From Bubalus kerabau (taxonomy: Eukaryota > Chordata > Mammalia > Artiodactyla > Bovidae): a DNA stretch of 64,000 bases. Position 1 is the first letter of the stretch. Every line of letters starts with the position of its first letter. Both the position numbers and the translations under genes were made by a program. The stretch spans positions 45,653,501 to 45,717,500 of the forward strand of contig NC_073628.1 in NCBI RefSeq assembly GCF_029407905.1. Reading direction: 5' to 3'. Below are positions 45,346 through 56,587 of this stretch, piece after piece. Below the pieces are notes generated by a model. It was not told the origin of the DNA, searched no databases, and was given only the letters and a program-made list of their open reading frames with translations.

Positions 45346-46969
45346 AACTTTAACACACCACCTCTTGTTTTCAAGTTAGCTACCCATTCTGCTGTTTTGT
45401 GTGGTTCTAGTGAACAGATATATTAATATCAACCATCAGCAATGCAGGAAAAGACTTGCTTTTTGCTGGATAGTGAGGGTGGGACACCAGGATTCATCAT
45501 CTCTTTCTGAACAACCTTATTCAGAGCTGAGGAAAGAGCAGCAAATGAACAGTCTATTATAAACCTCACTCCTATCCAAAAACTACCAATAAGAATATCA
45601 GCAATTTGCATGAGTGTCAAGGGCTAACCTCTGGACCTAGAACCAAAAAATTAGATTGTGCAGCCCCTGGCTTTCAAACATGATTGGAAGAAACCTGGAT
45701 TCCATGCAAAAGTTCAGATATGACTGGGAGACTGGGAGGAGGAGGCAGGCCCAAAAGGGGAAGGAGAGGAGAAAGGAGGGGGCCTTTGGCAACCCGGTGC
45801 CATCTCACCCAGAGCTGTTTTGTACGCTTTCGGTGTAAGATTCCCTTTCTAAAATGAAAGAAAAGGAGAAAACTGCTGATTTTTCTCTAATTTTGAAAAT
45901 CACTGGTATTAACATTCTGCCTTCCAGTATTAGTGTGGTTCAAAGCAAGAGGAATTTTATTCCCCAATTAATGAATCAGGTATTGGTATTCAAAGCAGTC
46001 TGAGTCAGGGGCCAGTTTCTCTAATTAAGCTCCCAGTGTGGTTCACAAAAGCCAGATGGCTACAGTTTCAGTTAAAGATGACACAGTGCTTCCAGTTTAC
46101 GCAACTCTCCAATGAGCAGAAACAAAAGTTTACCCATGACAGTACAAAAATGAAATCTTATTCTTTATTTTATACATTAATGAAGTTCACCTGACAAGGC
46201 AGAAAGCATCATGTTTCTTGGTTAACTTAGGTATACCCTGGCTGGACACAGAATTCAAGTCTCGAAGATCTCAGAAAAAGTTCCTAGAAGTTTTGAGTCT
46301 CTATTACATGGAGTAAATATTTTTTCAAAACTATGATTCACCCCTATATCCTTTTGCTGCTCTTGCCTGTTAAAATTGATGGAAATCTTTATTTTGAGTA
46401 TGTTTGTTGTTCAAATACTAATATGCACACACACTTTTCATTATAATTATTAGGAATAGACTAATTTCCAAAAGACAGGATGAATTCAAGAAATACTTAT
46501 TGGTGTCCTATTATAATATATGCAAAATAACAGATCTCGAAGAGATAAGAGTTAATCATGTAAACCATCCAAAGAGCAGAATTAAAGGGGAAATAAGATT
46601 TGAATTTAATATAATACAAAAGATAAAGAAGAGTAATAAAAGCAAAATACAAATAAAATGAAAAGTGAGTAAAAAGAACAATTGCTTTCAACTGGGGCAA
46701 GTGATGAGAAATGAAACACGGCCACCTTCCCGTTTGTATACCTGGAATGACATTACTTTTGCTCCCAAACTAACCATCAAGCCCAGAATGAGTTTTCTTT
46801 GCTCCTTCATTACTGTTTGGATGATGCCTGATTTCCTGGCTGTCCCTTGAAGCTATCCCTCCTAGGATGTACAAGCAATCTCAGGCTACTATAATTATGG
46901 TTTTATAATAAAAATAACATGGATCAACCACCAGACCTCAAAGTAAATATGAGTGATGTCCAGAGGGAA
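45346..46969. other. Low-copy sequence, nothing recognised
   Basis: Mixed composition; the largest frames are about 65 codons. No supported gene or repeat except the dispersed segment at 46361-46410. Confidence 0.5.
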
Positions 46970-47240
46970 CTCACCTTCTCTCATGCATGAGCTCACATTC
47001 TTCTAATGGTTTCCCCTTCCCGTTGCCCTCTTCTATCTTTGTGCTCCTTCAGCTCTGAATTTCTTCCATCAATAAAATCATCACACTATTGTAACTGGTG
47101 GCTTACTATGCCTCTTTCATTACCATAAACATGATGAGGAAAATATTAGGTTCTAGTTAATTTTCATTACATCCCCAGTGTGTACCCCAACTTTTGAACT
47201 ATATTAGGTAATATACTAGCTAAACATTTGTTAGATGAAC
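46970..47240 (+). repeat. L2 LINE 3' end
   Basis: Pyrimidine-rich TTTCCCCTTCCCGTTGCCCT, then ATTACATCCCCAGTGTGTAC and AGCTAAACATTTGTTAGATG approximate the sense L2 3' end (TGTATCCCCAGCGCCTAG...AATAAATATTTGTTGAATG). Confidence 0.5.
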
Positions 47241-48694
47241 AAATTTTACCATAGAAAGTATAATCATGAAATATTATTCTAATTGAAGAAAAATTTCAAG
47301 CAACTGATCAGATCAATGGTTGAGCCTGAGGCACTGTAACATGGACAATTCATAAAGTGCAAGTTAGATATTATAAGATACTAGATATATAAATAATAAG
47401 ACACACACTTTTACTTCTAAGAAACTTAAGGCTAACCTTAAGGAAACCTTTGAAATGTATTACTTTTAAAATAACTGTGGATGTGTTATAAAAGATATAA
47501 ATGTGTTATATCCTTATCTATAAGGATATTCATTGCAACATTTAAAAAATAGCAATGTATATATGTGTGTGTGTATATATATATATATCTAATACATATA
47601 CCCATACGACAACAGTATGTAACGATCAGAAGCAATATTTTAGAAACCTAAAATGATGACTATATTGCTTATGATTAAGTATTTCTTCTGTTTGTTATCA
47701 ACTGGACTCCATTAGAATAACTACTCTTTCTCATTTACAACCGTAACTCTTCAGCAAAACTCCTGGTACCCAGTAGTAACTCACTTGAATCTATGTAGTA
47801 CTGTCAATTGAAAAAAATAACAGAAAATATTTATAAAAAGAACCTATTAAGAGAGTATGTGATAAATGATGGGTGTACATAGACATCTATGTATGTATGT
47901 ACTGGGTAAGTCTGTGTGCATAGATACAGACAGACAAAGAGAAACAGAGAGGGGGGAGACAAAGTAATAATGAGACAGATAATAGCATAATTGTCCTTGG
48001 AGAAACTTTATTATTTTAATCAGAAATATCTTCTAAATTTCCTGCAATGAATATATTAATTTTAAGAGAAAAATTAAATACAAATCTTGAAACCAGTATT
48101 AGTGTTTATAAGGTGATATGCTTTGACATGGGACAATCTTTTGTTAGAATGGCAAACAGAAGTACAAAACTAAGAAATCAGAAAAATACTACGAAAAGCT
48201 ATTGGGGATTCTACCATACAGTCAAAAATACCATCCTGTCCTATTACAAGAAAATTCTTCTTTTGGCATTATTCTCTTTGATCTTCAGAGTACCTAGCTA
48301 AAAAGCTACTTTGTAGCAAAGCCCGTTCTATTGTGATCATTGAAGAGAATTTTCACCTCTCAAGTCTAACTCACATTCGATTCACAGGTCTATTGTTAAG
48401 ATCAAAGGAGACGCTACTTGTGAAAGAAGCTGGAAATATCTAAGTGTACAAATGCACCCATGAATAACATTCCAGCTATTTGCCCATCACTGCTGGCAAA
48501 GAGACACGGCTGAAACCAGAAAATGAATTTCTTTACTACAGAAAATTGGTCTAGGAATTTCTGCTTCACAATTTCTCCTCCTCAAATGGCAGACACGTTT
48601 GCGCCCATGTGTGTGTGAATAAGACAGACACAGAACAAGTTTATCTCATTTTTTAAACCAGTGAATAGATTCCTATCTCTTTTCTCCTTTGCAG
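47241..48694. other. Low-copy sequence with TA/TG simple repeats
   Basis: Simple repeats lie near 47556-47590 (TATATGTGTGTGTGTATATA). No supported gene. Confidence 0.5.
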
Positions 48695-48797
48695 GTAAAC
48701 TGGGTTGAATCCAAACCAGAGAGGGATAATGTTAGCAGCATCAATTCCATTTCCAGAACTGCTACAGCTTTCAAATGTTTTATTGAAGAATGAAGAG
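48695..48797 (+). other. Exon-like segment with strong splice signals
   Basis: A pyrimidine-rich tract (CCTATCTCTTTTCTCCTTTGCAG, 48672-48694) precedes a 103-base segment that ends GAAGAG and is followed by GTAAGA (48798-48803), a good donor. One frame is open for 32 codons from its first base and then meets TGA seven bases before the donor. This could be an exon of a non-coding RNA or a UTR exon, or chance. There is no homology that I recognise and no partner exon identified. Confidence 0.2.
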
Positions 48798-48803
48798 GTA
48801 AGA

Positions 48804-49499
48804 GCTAAGGTTTGAATGTAAGAAAATTTTCTCTGGGCTAATTGGGGTATTGAAAAATCAGATTTTGAGAAGCATGAGAAATTAAAGGGAAAGAGCTTTT
48901 ACCTTGCTCAGAAACTCAGGTCTCCCTGGATTAAACTGCATGTCTCTGCCCCTTAGCAGGCTGATCCCTCTATTCAGTGTGTTGGGAGGTAAAAACTGAC
49001 TCATGCTGTGTTTGCTTTTCCAACCTAACAAACCTCAATAGTGGTTCATATTGGTTCTCCTGGATCAGCACTTAAATAGAGAAGGACTATAGTGTATGGT
49101 TGACACAGTATGGGGGGGAGGTGGTTAGTGAAGAGAGGCCTGTGTCATTCACTGAATAGAGGGGCCTGGGAAAGAGGCTCTGTGAGCTTCAGTACTCTCT
49201 GGACTATAAACAGGGATACCTACACTGCAGAAATTTGGAGAGGCTAAAGATATTCTATGTGCAATTGCTAGTATACATATTAAATGTTCAATAACTAAGT
49301 GCTGTTATGATTACTGATGACAAATTCTGACCTAGATCTATGTCAGTATGTGTGTGTATTTACCCATCATTAAACAGACTATGTGTTACCTCATCTTCCA
49401 AACGTGGTGGGTTCATTCAGTCCATTCAAATGTGATTGCTCTGTACAGTCTCTTCCTATTAGTGTTCAGCCAAGGAATAACAGAAGACACTTCTGGCAA
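48804..49499. other. Low-copy sequence, nothing recognised
   Basis: No supported feature. Confidence 0.5.
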
Positions 49500-49985
49500 A
49501 ATGGTCTTTCTAAAACACAATTCTCTTCCTGCTACTCCCCTCATTAGAACTCACGGAACTCTCCCAACTGTCTTTGCATGCCTTTTCGATAAGGTGATCC
49601 ACCTTCATGGGAGGGCCTTTCGGTTACATTTTGCCAGAATCTTCAGTATAAGCTCTCAGCAAAGTCCACTACTCTTCTACCACCACAAACACACACACAC
49701 ACTCACACACACGTGGAATGCACCATATTCTTTGCTTTTCCTTTGAGCTCACTCACGCTATCTTCTCTTCCTAGAACACCAATCTCTGCTCCTTCTCTGA
49801 AAATCTCCTGTTAATTTTTCACATCTCTTTACTGAAGGCTTTTCTGACCTCCTAGATTCTTTAAGGGCCTAGACAGCTCCTGGACATATGTTGTCTCTGC
49901 AGTATCATTGGGTGTACTGGATTATAACTGCGTGTTTAACTACATGTCTCATACACAAGCCCGTAGCCTGGACAAGAGCAGAGAT
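49500..49985 (+). repeat. L2 LINE 3' region
   Basis: Sense L2 with good order: CATCTCTTTACTGAAGGCTT, TTCTGACCTCCTAGATTCTT, CCAATCTCTGCTCCTTCTCT and ATGTCTCATACACAAGC. A (CA)n tract (about 49684-49712) lies within it. Confidence 0.7.
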
Positions 49986-50029
49986 TTTTCTCCCTCACCT
50001 GCCATTTAATTTCCAGTGGATTATACAGG

Positions 50030-51040
50030 CTCCTTCGGGGATCACAGCCTTGTCATGGTGAAGGGGCTTGAATAACTCAATGAAGTTATGAGTCATGCCA
50101 TACAGGGCCACCCAAGGCGAATGGGTCATACTGCTGAGTTCTGAAAAATTGTGGTGCATTGTGGAAGGTAATAAATGGCAACCCACTCCAGTATTTTTGC
50201 CAGGAGAACCTCATGGACAAAACCCATGACCAAAACCATCCCAAAGAAAAAGAAATGCAGGAAAGCAAAGTGGTTGTCTGAGGAGACTTTGTAAATAGCT
50301 GAGGAAAGAAGAAAAGCAAAAGGCAAGGGAGAAAGGGTAAGATATACCCAACTGATAGCAGAATTCCGGAGAATAACAAGGAGAGTAAACAATGCAAAGA
50401 AATAGAGGAAAACAATAGAATGGGAAATACTAGAGATATCTTCAAGAAAACTGGAGCTATCACGGGAATAGTTCACATTAGGTGGGCACAATAAAGAACA
50501 GAAAATGATAAATACCTAACAGAAACAGAAGATATTAAAAAGAGGTGGCAAGAATACACAGAAGAACTGTACAAGAAAGGTCTCAATGATCTGGATAACC
50601 ACAATGGTGTGATCACTCACCTAGAGTCAGACATCCTGGAATTTGAAGTCAAGTGGGCCTTAGGAACCATCACTATGAACAAAGCTATTAAAGGTGATGG
50701 AGTTCCAGCTGAGCTATTTCAAATCCTAAAAGATGATGCTGTGAAAGTGCTGCACTCAATACATTATCAAATTTGGAAATCTCAGCAGTGGCCACAGGAC
50801 TGGAAAAGGTCAGCTTTCATTCCAATCCCAAGAAAGCAAAGGAGTTCCAGAAAAACATCTACCTCTTCTGAGAAATACTGAAGATAGAAGGGGAAGGGGC
50901 AGCAGAGGATGAGATAGTTAGATAGCATCACTGACTCAATGGACATGAATTTGAGCAAATTCTGGGAGACAGTGAAGCACAGGGAAGCCTGGCATGCTGC
51001 AGTCCATGGGGTCACCAAGAGTCAGAATTGAACAACAACA
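50030..51040 (+). mobile_element. BovB LINE with large internal deletions
   Basis: Starts with the BovB 5' region (GATCACAGCCTTGTCATGGT, ATGAGTCATGCCATACAGGG), jumps near 50222 to the linker behind the endonuclease (GACCAAAACCATCCCAAAGA), continues to the RT start (WKSQQWPQDWKRSAFIPIP), jumps near 50833 and again near 50870, and finishes with the 3' end (GGAAGCCTGGCATGCTGCAG, tail GAACAACAACAA). About 1.0 kb remains of a 3.2-kb element: both termini are kept while the endonuclease and most of the RT are lost. Confidence 0.9.
50609..50881 (+). pseudogene. BovB linker/RT start fragment
   Basis: A 90-codon frame holding the sequence just before the reverse transcriptase (MNKAIKGDGVPAELFQILKD, then SQQWPQDWKRSAFIPIPRK). 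It ends where the internal deletion joins RT motif A flanking sequence (SSRKTSTS). No catalytic residues are present. Confidence 0.85.
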
Positions 51041-51116
51041 ATTTAAAACATATATTGATAGGAAATGAGGAAAGGAGGCAAAGAGCGTATTGTCTGCTTA
51101 TATAGATTTAGACTGA

Positions 51117-51195
51117 GAAGACAGAGGAGCCTGGTTGCTACAGTCCATGAAGTCGCAAAGAGTTGGACACTACTTAGCGACTGAACAACGGCAAC
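51117..51195 (+). repeat. Bov-A/BovB 3' fragment
   Basis: AGACAGAGGAGCCTGGTTGC followed by TACAGTCCATGAAGTCGCAA and a TGAACAACGGCAAC tail matches the 3' third of a Bov-A unit. About 80 bases, 5'-truncated. Confidence 0.85.
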
Positions 51196-51505
51196 AAATG
51201 GTACATAGAATGGCATGTGGCATACACTCAATGAATATAGGTTGAATGGTTGAACAAATACTCTAATACACAATTTATATTCCAAAATGTGGTAAAAACT
51301 TGTACCATCAACTTCTCAGTCAACTATGTCCTCTAAATTTCATAGTAAGTGGGAAAAGGACCACTGGGAATAGAGAGCTCTCCTGACCAGCAACTCTAGT
51401 CTGAGAAGGCACAGGGACCCGGGTGCTGTCAGAATGGCTACTGCCCTACCACTGCATATGGACAGAGGAAAAACAGACACGGATTTTTTTTTCCAAAAAA
51501 TAGAT
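51196..51505. other. Low-copy spacer
   Basis: No recognisable feature. Confidence 0.5.
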
Positions 51506-51516
51506 CAGAACAATTT

Positions 51517-51793
51517 TTTTTTGGTTGTCTATTTATTTTACTATTTTTTTAATTTATTTTTCAATTGAAGGATAATTGCGTTACAGAATGTTGCTGTTTT
51601 CTGTCAAACCTCAACATGAATCAGCCATAGGTATACATATGTCCCTCCCTTTTGAACCTCCTTCCCACCCCACCCCTCTAGGTTGATACAGAGCCTGTTT
51701 GAATTCCCTGAGCCATACAGCAAATTCCCCGTTGGCTATCTATTTTACATATGGTAATGTAAGTTTCCATGTTACTCTTTCCATACATCTCAC
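51517..51793 (-). mobile_element. L1 3' end with 11-bp duplication
   Basis: The T-rich left end is the tail; TCAACATGAATCAGCCATAG and TTGAACCTCCTTCCCACCCC are antisense artiodactyl L1 3'UTR. CAGAACAATTT at 51506-51516 and 51794-51804 is the duplication. Confidence 0.93.
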
Positions 51794-51804
51794 CAGAACA
51801 ATTT

Positions 51805-52047
51805 CTCTCCAGTCTTGGGCATCTGGTTTCCATTTCTTACATGAGAATAATAACAAAACAGAAGAACAGGTATCTACTTCTATCTGTTACCCCATGACTG
51901 TTTTTATCTGTAAAACATCTCTTAATATGAATAGAGAGAAGATGGAAAGAAAATAAAATTGTAGGGGTCACTGAATTTGAGTGTTAGGACTATGGATGAC
52001 CTTTTTTTTCTTCTGTTTTCTAAAGTTCCTATAATCTTAAATTGTCT
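51805..52047. other. Low-copy spacer
   Basis: No recognisable feature. Confidence 0.5.
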
Positions 52048-52057
52048 TTATGGTTAT

Positions 52058-52219
52058 GGTGAAAAGTGAAAGTGAAAGTCGCTCAGTCGTGTCCAACTCT
52101 TTGCAACCCCATGGATCATACAGTCCATGGAATTCTCCAGGCCAGAATACTGGAGTGGGTAGCTTTTCCGGTTTCCAGGAGATCTTCCCAATCCAGGGAT
52201 CGAACCCAGGTCTCCCACA
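52058..52219 (-). repeat. Bov-tA SINE lacking its tRNA head
   Basis: The 3' end GAAAAGTGAAAGTGAAAGTC lies at left; the body reaches GATCGAACCCAGGTCTCCCACA and stops where the front part of the tRNA-derived head should follow. TTATGGTTAT at 52048-52057 and 52220-52229 shows that the truncation happened at insertion. Confidence 0.95.
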
Positions 52220-52229
52220 TTATGGTTAT

Positions 52230-52468
52230 AGATAAAATGTATAGAAAGCACAGAAAACACCCAGATTTCCGAATTGCCATTTCCCCTGTTAGAAATAAAA
52301 TAAAACCCCTGGATGTTATGGATAAAATTCGTTGCAGACCATTAGAGCACCTTGCAGCTGGTAGAAGTCTTGTGTTTACTGATTGAACGTTATGAGAAAA
52401 AAGGAAGGATCAAGACACAAATAGCAACATAACAGTTTCCAAACTAATTTTATTCATTTACTGTGATG

Positions 52469-52471
<3 letters not shown>
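52230..52471. other. Low-copy spacer
   Basis: No recognisable feature. Confidence 0.5.

Positions 52472-52516
<45 letters not shown>
52472..52516. repeat. (CA)n microsatellite, about 22 units
   Basis: An uninterrupted AC dinucleotide run of about 45 bases, long enough to be length-polymorphic in a population. Confidence 0.98.
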
Positions 52517-52517
<1 letters not shown>

Positions 52518-53709
52518 CACTGCAAGTAGATTAAAAGTTCCTTGCTTAAAACTAGGCAGAGAATAAGTTCTCAAATGACAACTTACTGGTATATCTGGAC
52601 AATAAATGCTTATATAAGAAAAAAAAAAAAAGAAGAAGAAACTAACCTGTTTTTTTAAATGGCAAAAGCTTATGGTGTCATATTTTTCTTCATTAATAGA
52701 GTATCTTCAAAGAAGTACAAGAAAGTGTGTTAAGCAGAGATATAACCTGGATGTATATATTCTGATGCTTCCTTAAAGTCACATGTTCTGATTGCTCATA
52801 AGCCATTAGACTATATGAGCATGCCCCTTTCATTTGCTTCTCTGTCCCCTTGTTAATGGGTATTATTACAGGGCTCCATGGGATGTTCTGGACCCTGAAT
52901 AAATGTTGTCAGTCAGCCGCCATCAGGCAAGCACAATACTCACAGAATCCTCAGTATCCCCAGCATCAGCACTGCCTAACGTGGCAATTTTATTCCAAAT
53001 CTTTGCTGCTTAGTCATGTAAGTTATAGGGAAAAAATACAAAAAATGTCATTTTATGGAGAAAGAAAAAAGGTATGAATTCAGAGCGAGGCAGAAAATTA
53101 TATAATTGAATGTTTCATGCTACTAAAGATATTTCAGCAGTGATTTGCATATGACCTTTGTAATGTGGCTTCCTGCCTTGCAAGGTTTCAAGAGTGTTTC
53201 ACCTAAATGTGTGTGTCACAGAGCAGAGGCTTATGTAAACACCACTGAAAGTAACACACTCTTCTTCATGTTAACTCAGTCTTTAGGGTCACAAATGGTG
53301 TAGACCAAGTTAGTATTCAAATAACATAGTTATCAACATGCTGTTTGACTTTGTTAGGGTAGGCTCACATTTCAGCCATTTTTCAGCAGTTTTATTCAAA
53401 GTATGAATCTGTAGTTTAGCTAAAATGCTTTCCCTTCCCAGTTGAAGACAGGATAAAACACAATAGCCAACCCGTGTTTTCCCTTTCATACTAACTGTAC
53501 CAAAAATGTTCCATGTAAGATGTAATGATGTACTAAAAAAAAAAAAATGCACTAAAAAGAAATCAGTGCTAGACTCAAAAGCCTGCCATCAAACTCACGA
53601 GTTCCCCCACATGATACAGTGATATCTGACACTTTAGAGTGGCTTTTAATACAATGTTGAAAGGGGCTTTAGCTAATATTTTTTGTCTTCTCCTTCAGGT
53701 CATTAAAGC
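52517..53709. other. Low-copy sequence, nothing recognised
   Basis: It contains an A-rich run near 52618-52640 and an A13 run near 53535-53547. No supported gene or repeat. Confidence 0.5.
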
Positions 53710-53845
53710 CAGTGTTATCATTTTATCATAATGTTACATAAAGAGAAGTGATGCTCAGAGAGAAAAGATAATTGATGAGTAATTATTTAACAACTTAGTA
53801 CCCCAGGCAGGCCTAAGGTTAGAGTCTAACACTGCCCAACATGAC
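53710..53845 (-). repeat. MIR SINE fragment
   Basis: ATCATTTTATCATAATGTTAC, AGAGAAGTGATGCTCAGAGA and GGCCTAAGGTTAGAGTCTAA fit the antisense MIR core and flank. Confidence 0.55.
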
Positions 53846-53853
53846 TCTCTGCA

Positions 53854-54018
53854 ATGATGGAAATGTTCTGCAAACCTGAGCTGTCTAGTATCAGTGAGCA
53901 CTCAAAATGTGGCAAGTACCAACTAAAGAACCAGATTTTTTGTTTATTCAGTTTTAATTTAAGTTTAAACAGCCACATGTGACTCGCAGCAACTGTCTTG
54001 GATAGCACAGTGCTGTCC
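53854..54018 (-). repeat. Possible hAT-type DNA transposon relic
   Basis: AATGATGGAAATGTTCTGCA, TGAGCACTCAAAATGTGGCA, AGCCACATGTGACTCGCAGC and the terminal CACAGTGCTGTCCAATCCC match a non-autonomous DNA transposon of mammals with CAGTGCTGTCCAAT-like ends. I assign it to the hAT class from these termini; the exact family name and orientation are uncertain. Confidence 0.5.
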
Positions 54019-54309
54019 AATCCCTCTTTGATCAGTCCCATTATCAGCAAGTTGCTTCTATTACCACTGTTGGGAGCTCAGCTTGCTGTCAATGATGGTT
54101 CTTCACCCTCACATCCTCATAGTGTGTTTAGGGGAGAAGGCTCTGGTGATGGAGGAAGGCTGGGATGGCAAACCTGAGGGATCAAAATTTAACAGGGTAA
54201 AGAGTAAGGATCCTTGAGTCCATTATCCCTTCCAAAACTGTATGTCTTTTCCATTCACCAAACTTCTGAAAAAGGATGTGGACACAGTTTCTAATGATTT
54301 ATGACCTTC
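54019..54309. other. Low-copy spacer
   Basis: No recognisable feature. Confidence 0.5.
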
Positions 54310-54602
54310 TGCACTGGACATCAAGCCAGTCAATGCTAAAGGAAATCCACCCCGAACATTCATTGAAAGGACTGATGCTGAAGCTGAAGCTCCAGTATTT
54401 GGCCACCTGATATGAAAAGACCCTGATGCTGGGAAAGATTGAGGGCAGGAGGAGAAGGGGGTGACAGAAGATGAGATGGTTGGATGGCATCACCAACTCA
54501 ATGGACATGAGTTTGAGCCCTGGTGAAGGACAGGGAAGCCTGGCGTGCTGCAGTCCGTGGGGTCGCAAAGAGTTGGACAGGACTTAGTGACTGAACAACA
54601 AC
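54310..54602 (+). mobile_element. BovB LINE 3' end, short and diverged
   Basis: From AAGCCAGTCAATGCTAAAGG through GGAAAGATTGAGGGCAGGAG to GGACTTAGTGACTGAACAACAAC. ACAAC-type tail. About 0.3 kb, 5'-truncated, with several small deletions (for example after GCCACCTGATATG). Confidence 0.92.
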
Positions 54603-54745
54603 CACACTTTAATTGCACATTAACAACAACAGTGATAAGTCTATAAGAAAGTAATTTTATATTGCCTTCATACACATGTAAACTAAAGCTAAACTAAGGG
54701 CCCTTATTCAGGGATGTAACCACAAGAGTACAATATCATGAGTCT

Positions 54746-55351
54746 TCAAGAATAAGAAGGATGTGCGCTTGAGAAAAAGGTGAAATTCATTATTTTGGGA
54801 TGAAATGTCCTATAGATATCAATTAGGTCTAACTGGTCTATTGTATCATTTAAAGTTTGTGTTTCCTTGTTAATTTTCTGTTTAGTTGATCTATTCATAG
54901 GTGTGAGTGGGGTATTAAAGTCTCCCACTATTATTGTGTTATTGTTAATTTCTCCTTTCATACTTGTTAGCATTTGTCTTACATACTGCGGTGCTCCCGT
55001 GTTGGGTGCATATATATTTATAATTGTTATATCTTCTTCTTGGATTGATCCTTTGATCATTATGTAGTGACCGTCTTTGTCTCTTTTCACAGTCTTTGTT
55101 TTAAAGTCTATTTTATCTGATATGAGTATTGCTACTCCTGCTTTCTTTTGGTCCCTATTTGCATGGAAAATCTTTTTCCAGCCCTTCACTTTCAGTCTGT
55201 ATGTGTCCCCTGTTTTGAGGTGGGTCTCTTGTAGACAACATATGTATGGGTCTTGTTTTTGTATCCATTCAGCCAGTCTTTGTCTTTTGGTTGGGGCAAT
55301 CAACCCATTTACGTTTAAGGTAATTACTGATAAGTATGATCCCGTTGCCAT
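54746..55351 (-). pseudogene. L1 ORF2 N-terminal endonuclease segment
   Basis: This frame starts at the natural ORF2 start (MATGSYLSVITLNVNGLIAP) and covers most of the APE-type endonuclease: the N in LNVNGL, the catalytic glutamate in CCLQETHLK, INIYAPNTG, and the D/N pair in IIVGDFNTPL. It is cut after FTFFSSAH, before the NxIDYI and SDH motifs, by the end of the inverted segment. The last four codons are flanking DNA. Without the rest of ORF2 it cannot work. Confidence 0.93.
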
Positions 55352-55402
55352 TTACTTTATTGTTTTGGGTTCGAATTTATACACCGTTTTTGTGTTTCCT
55401 GT

Positions 55403-55996
55403 CTAGAGAATATCCTTTAGTATTTGTTGGAGAGCTGGTTTGGTGGTGCAGAATTCTCTCAGCTTTTGCTTGTCTGAAAAGCTTTTGATTTCTCCTTCAT
55501 ACTTGAATGAGATCCTTGCTGGGTACAATAATCTGGGCTGTAGGTTATTTTCTTTCATCATTTTAAGTATGTCTTGCCATTCCCTCCTGGCTTGAAGAGT
55601 TTCTATTGAAAGGTCAGCTGTTATCCTTATGGGTATTCCCTTGTGTGTTATTTGTTGTTTTTCCCTTGCTGCTTTTAATATTTGTTCTTTGTGTTTGATC
55701 TTTGTTAATTTGATTAATATGTGTCTTGGGGTGTTTCGCCTTGGGTTTATCCTGTTTGGGACTCTCTGGGTTTCTTGGACTTGGGTGATTATTTCCTTCC
55801 CCATTTTAGGGAAGTTTTCAACTATTATCTCCTCAAGTATTTTCTCATGGTCTTTCTTTTTGTCTTCTTCTTCTGGGACCCCTATGATTCGAATGTTGTA
55901 GCGTTTAATATTGTCCTGGAGGTCTCTGAGATTGTCCTCATTTCTTTTAATTCGTTTTTCTTTTATCCTCTCTGATTCATTTATTTCGTACCCCAA
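55403..55996 (-). pseudogene. L1 ORF1 C-terminal two thirds
   Basis: A 197-codon frame carrying the RNA-recognition motif and C-terminal domain of L1 ORF1p, the RNA chaperone that coats L1 RNA: RNEDNLRDLQDNIKRYNIRI, IGVPEEEDKKKDHEKILEEI, then RVPNRINPRRNTPRHILIKL and ARISFKYEGEIKSFSDKQKL. The coiled-coil N-terminus is absent because the inverted segment begins there; the first two codons come from the junction. About 50 bases separate its stop from the ORF2 start, as expected for a bicistronic L1. The preserved part has no stop. Confidence 0.93.
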
Positions 55997-56587
55997 TGTT
56001 CATTGCAGCACTGTTTATAATAGCCAGGACATGGAAGCAACCTAGATGTCCATCAGCAGATGAATGGATAAGAAAGCTGTGGTACATATACACAATGGAA
56101 TATTACTCAGCCATTAAAAAGAATACATTTGAATCAGTTCTAATGAGGTGCATGAAACTGGAGCCTATTATACAGAGTGAAGTAAGCCAGAAAGAAAAAC
56201 ACCAATACAGTATACTAACGCATATATATGGAATTTAGAAAGATGGTAACAATAACCCTGTGTACGAGACAGCAAAAGAGACACTGATGTATAGAACAGT
56301 CTTATGGACTCTGAGAGAGAGGGAGAGGGTGGGAAGATTTGGGAGAATGGCATTGAAACATGTAAAATATCATGTATGAAACAAGTTGCCAGTCCAGGTT
56401 CGATGCATGATACTGGATGCTTGGGGCTGGTGCACTGGGACGACCCAGAGGGATGGAATGGGGAGGGAGGAGGGAGGAGGGTTCAGGATGGGGAACACAT
56501 GTATACCTGTGGCGGATTCATTTTGATATTTGGCAAAACTAATACAATTATGTAAAGTTTAAAAAATAAAATTAAATTAAAAATATA
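55990..56587 (+). mobile_element. L1 3' end, first sense copy in the composite
   Basis: Begins mid-ORF2 C-terminus (CCCCAATGTTCATTGCAGCA) directly against the inverted segment, includes the ORF2 end (frame 55996-56238, ending LTHIYGI) and the 3'UTR, and ends in an A-rich tail (AATAAAATTAAATTAAAAAT). Confidence 0.93.

Noticed and set aside
54746..55996. Two clean minus-strand frames as a possible two-gene host locus
   Set aside because: They are L1 ORF1 and the start of ORF2 in normal order within an insertion bounded by a target-site duplication.
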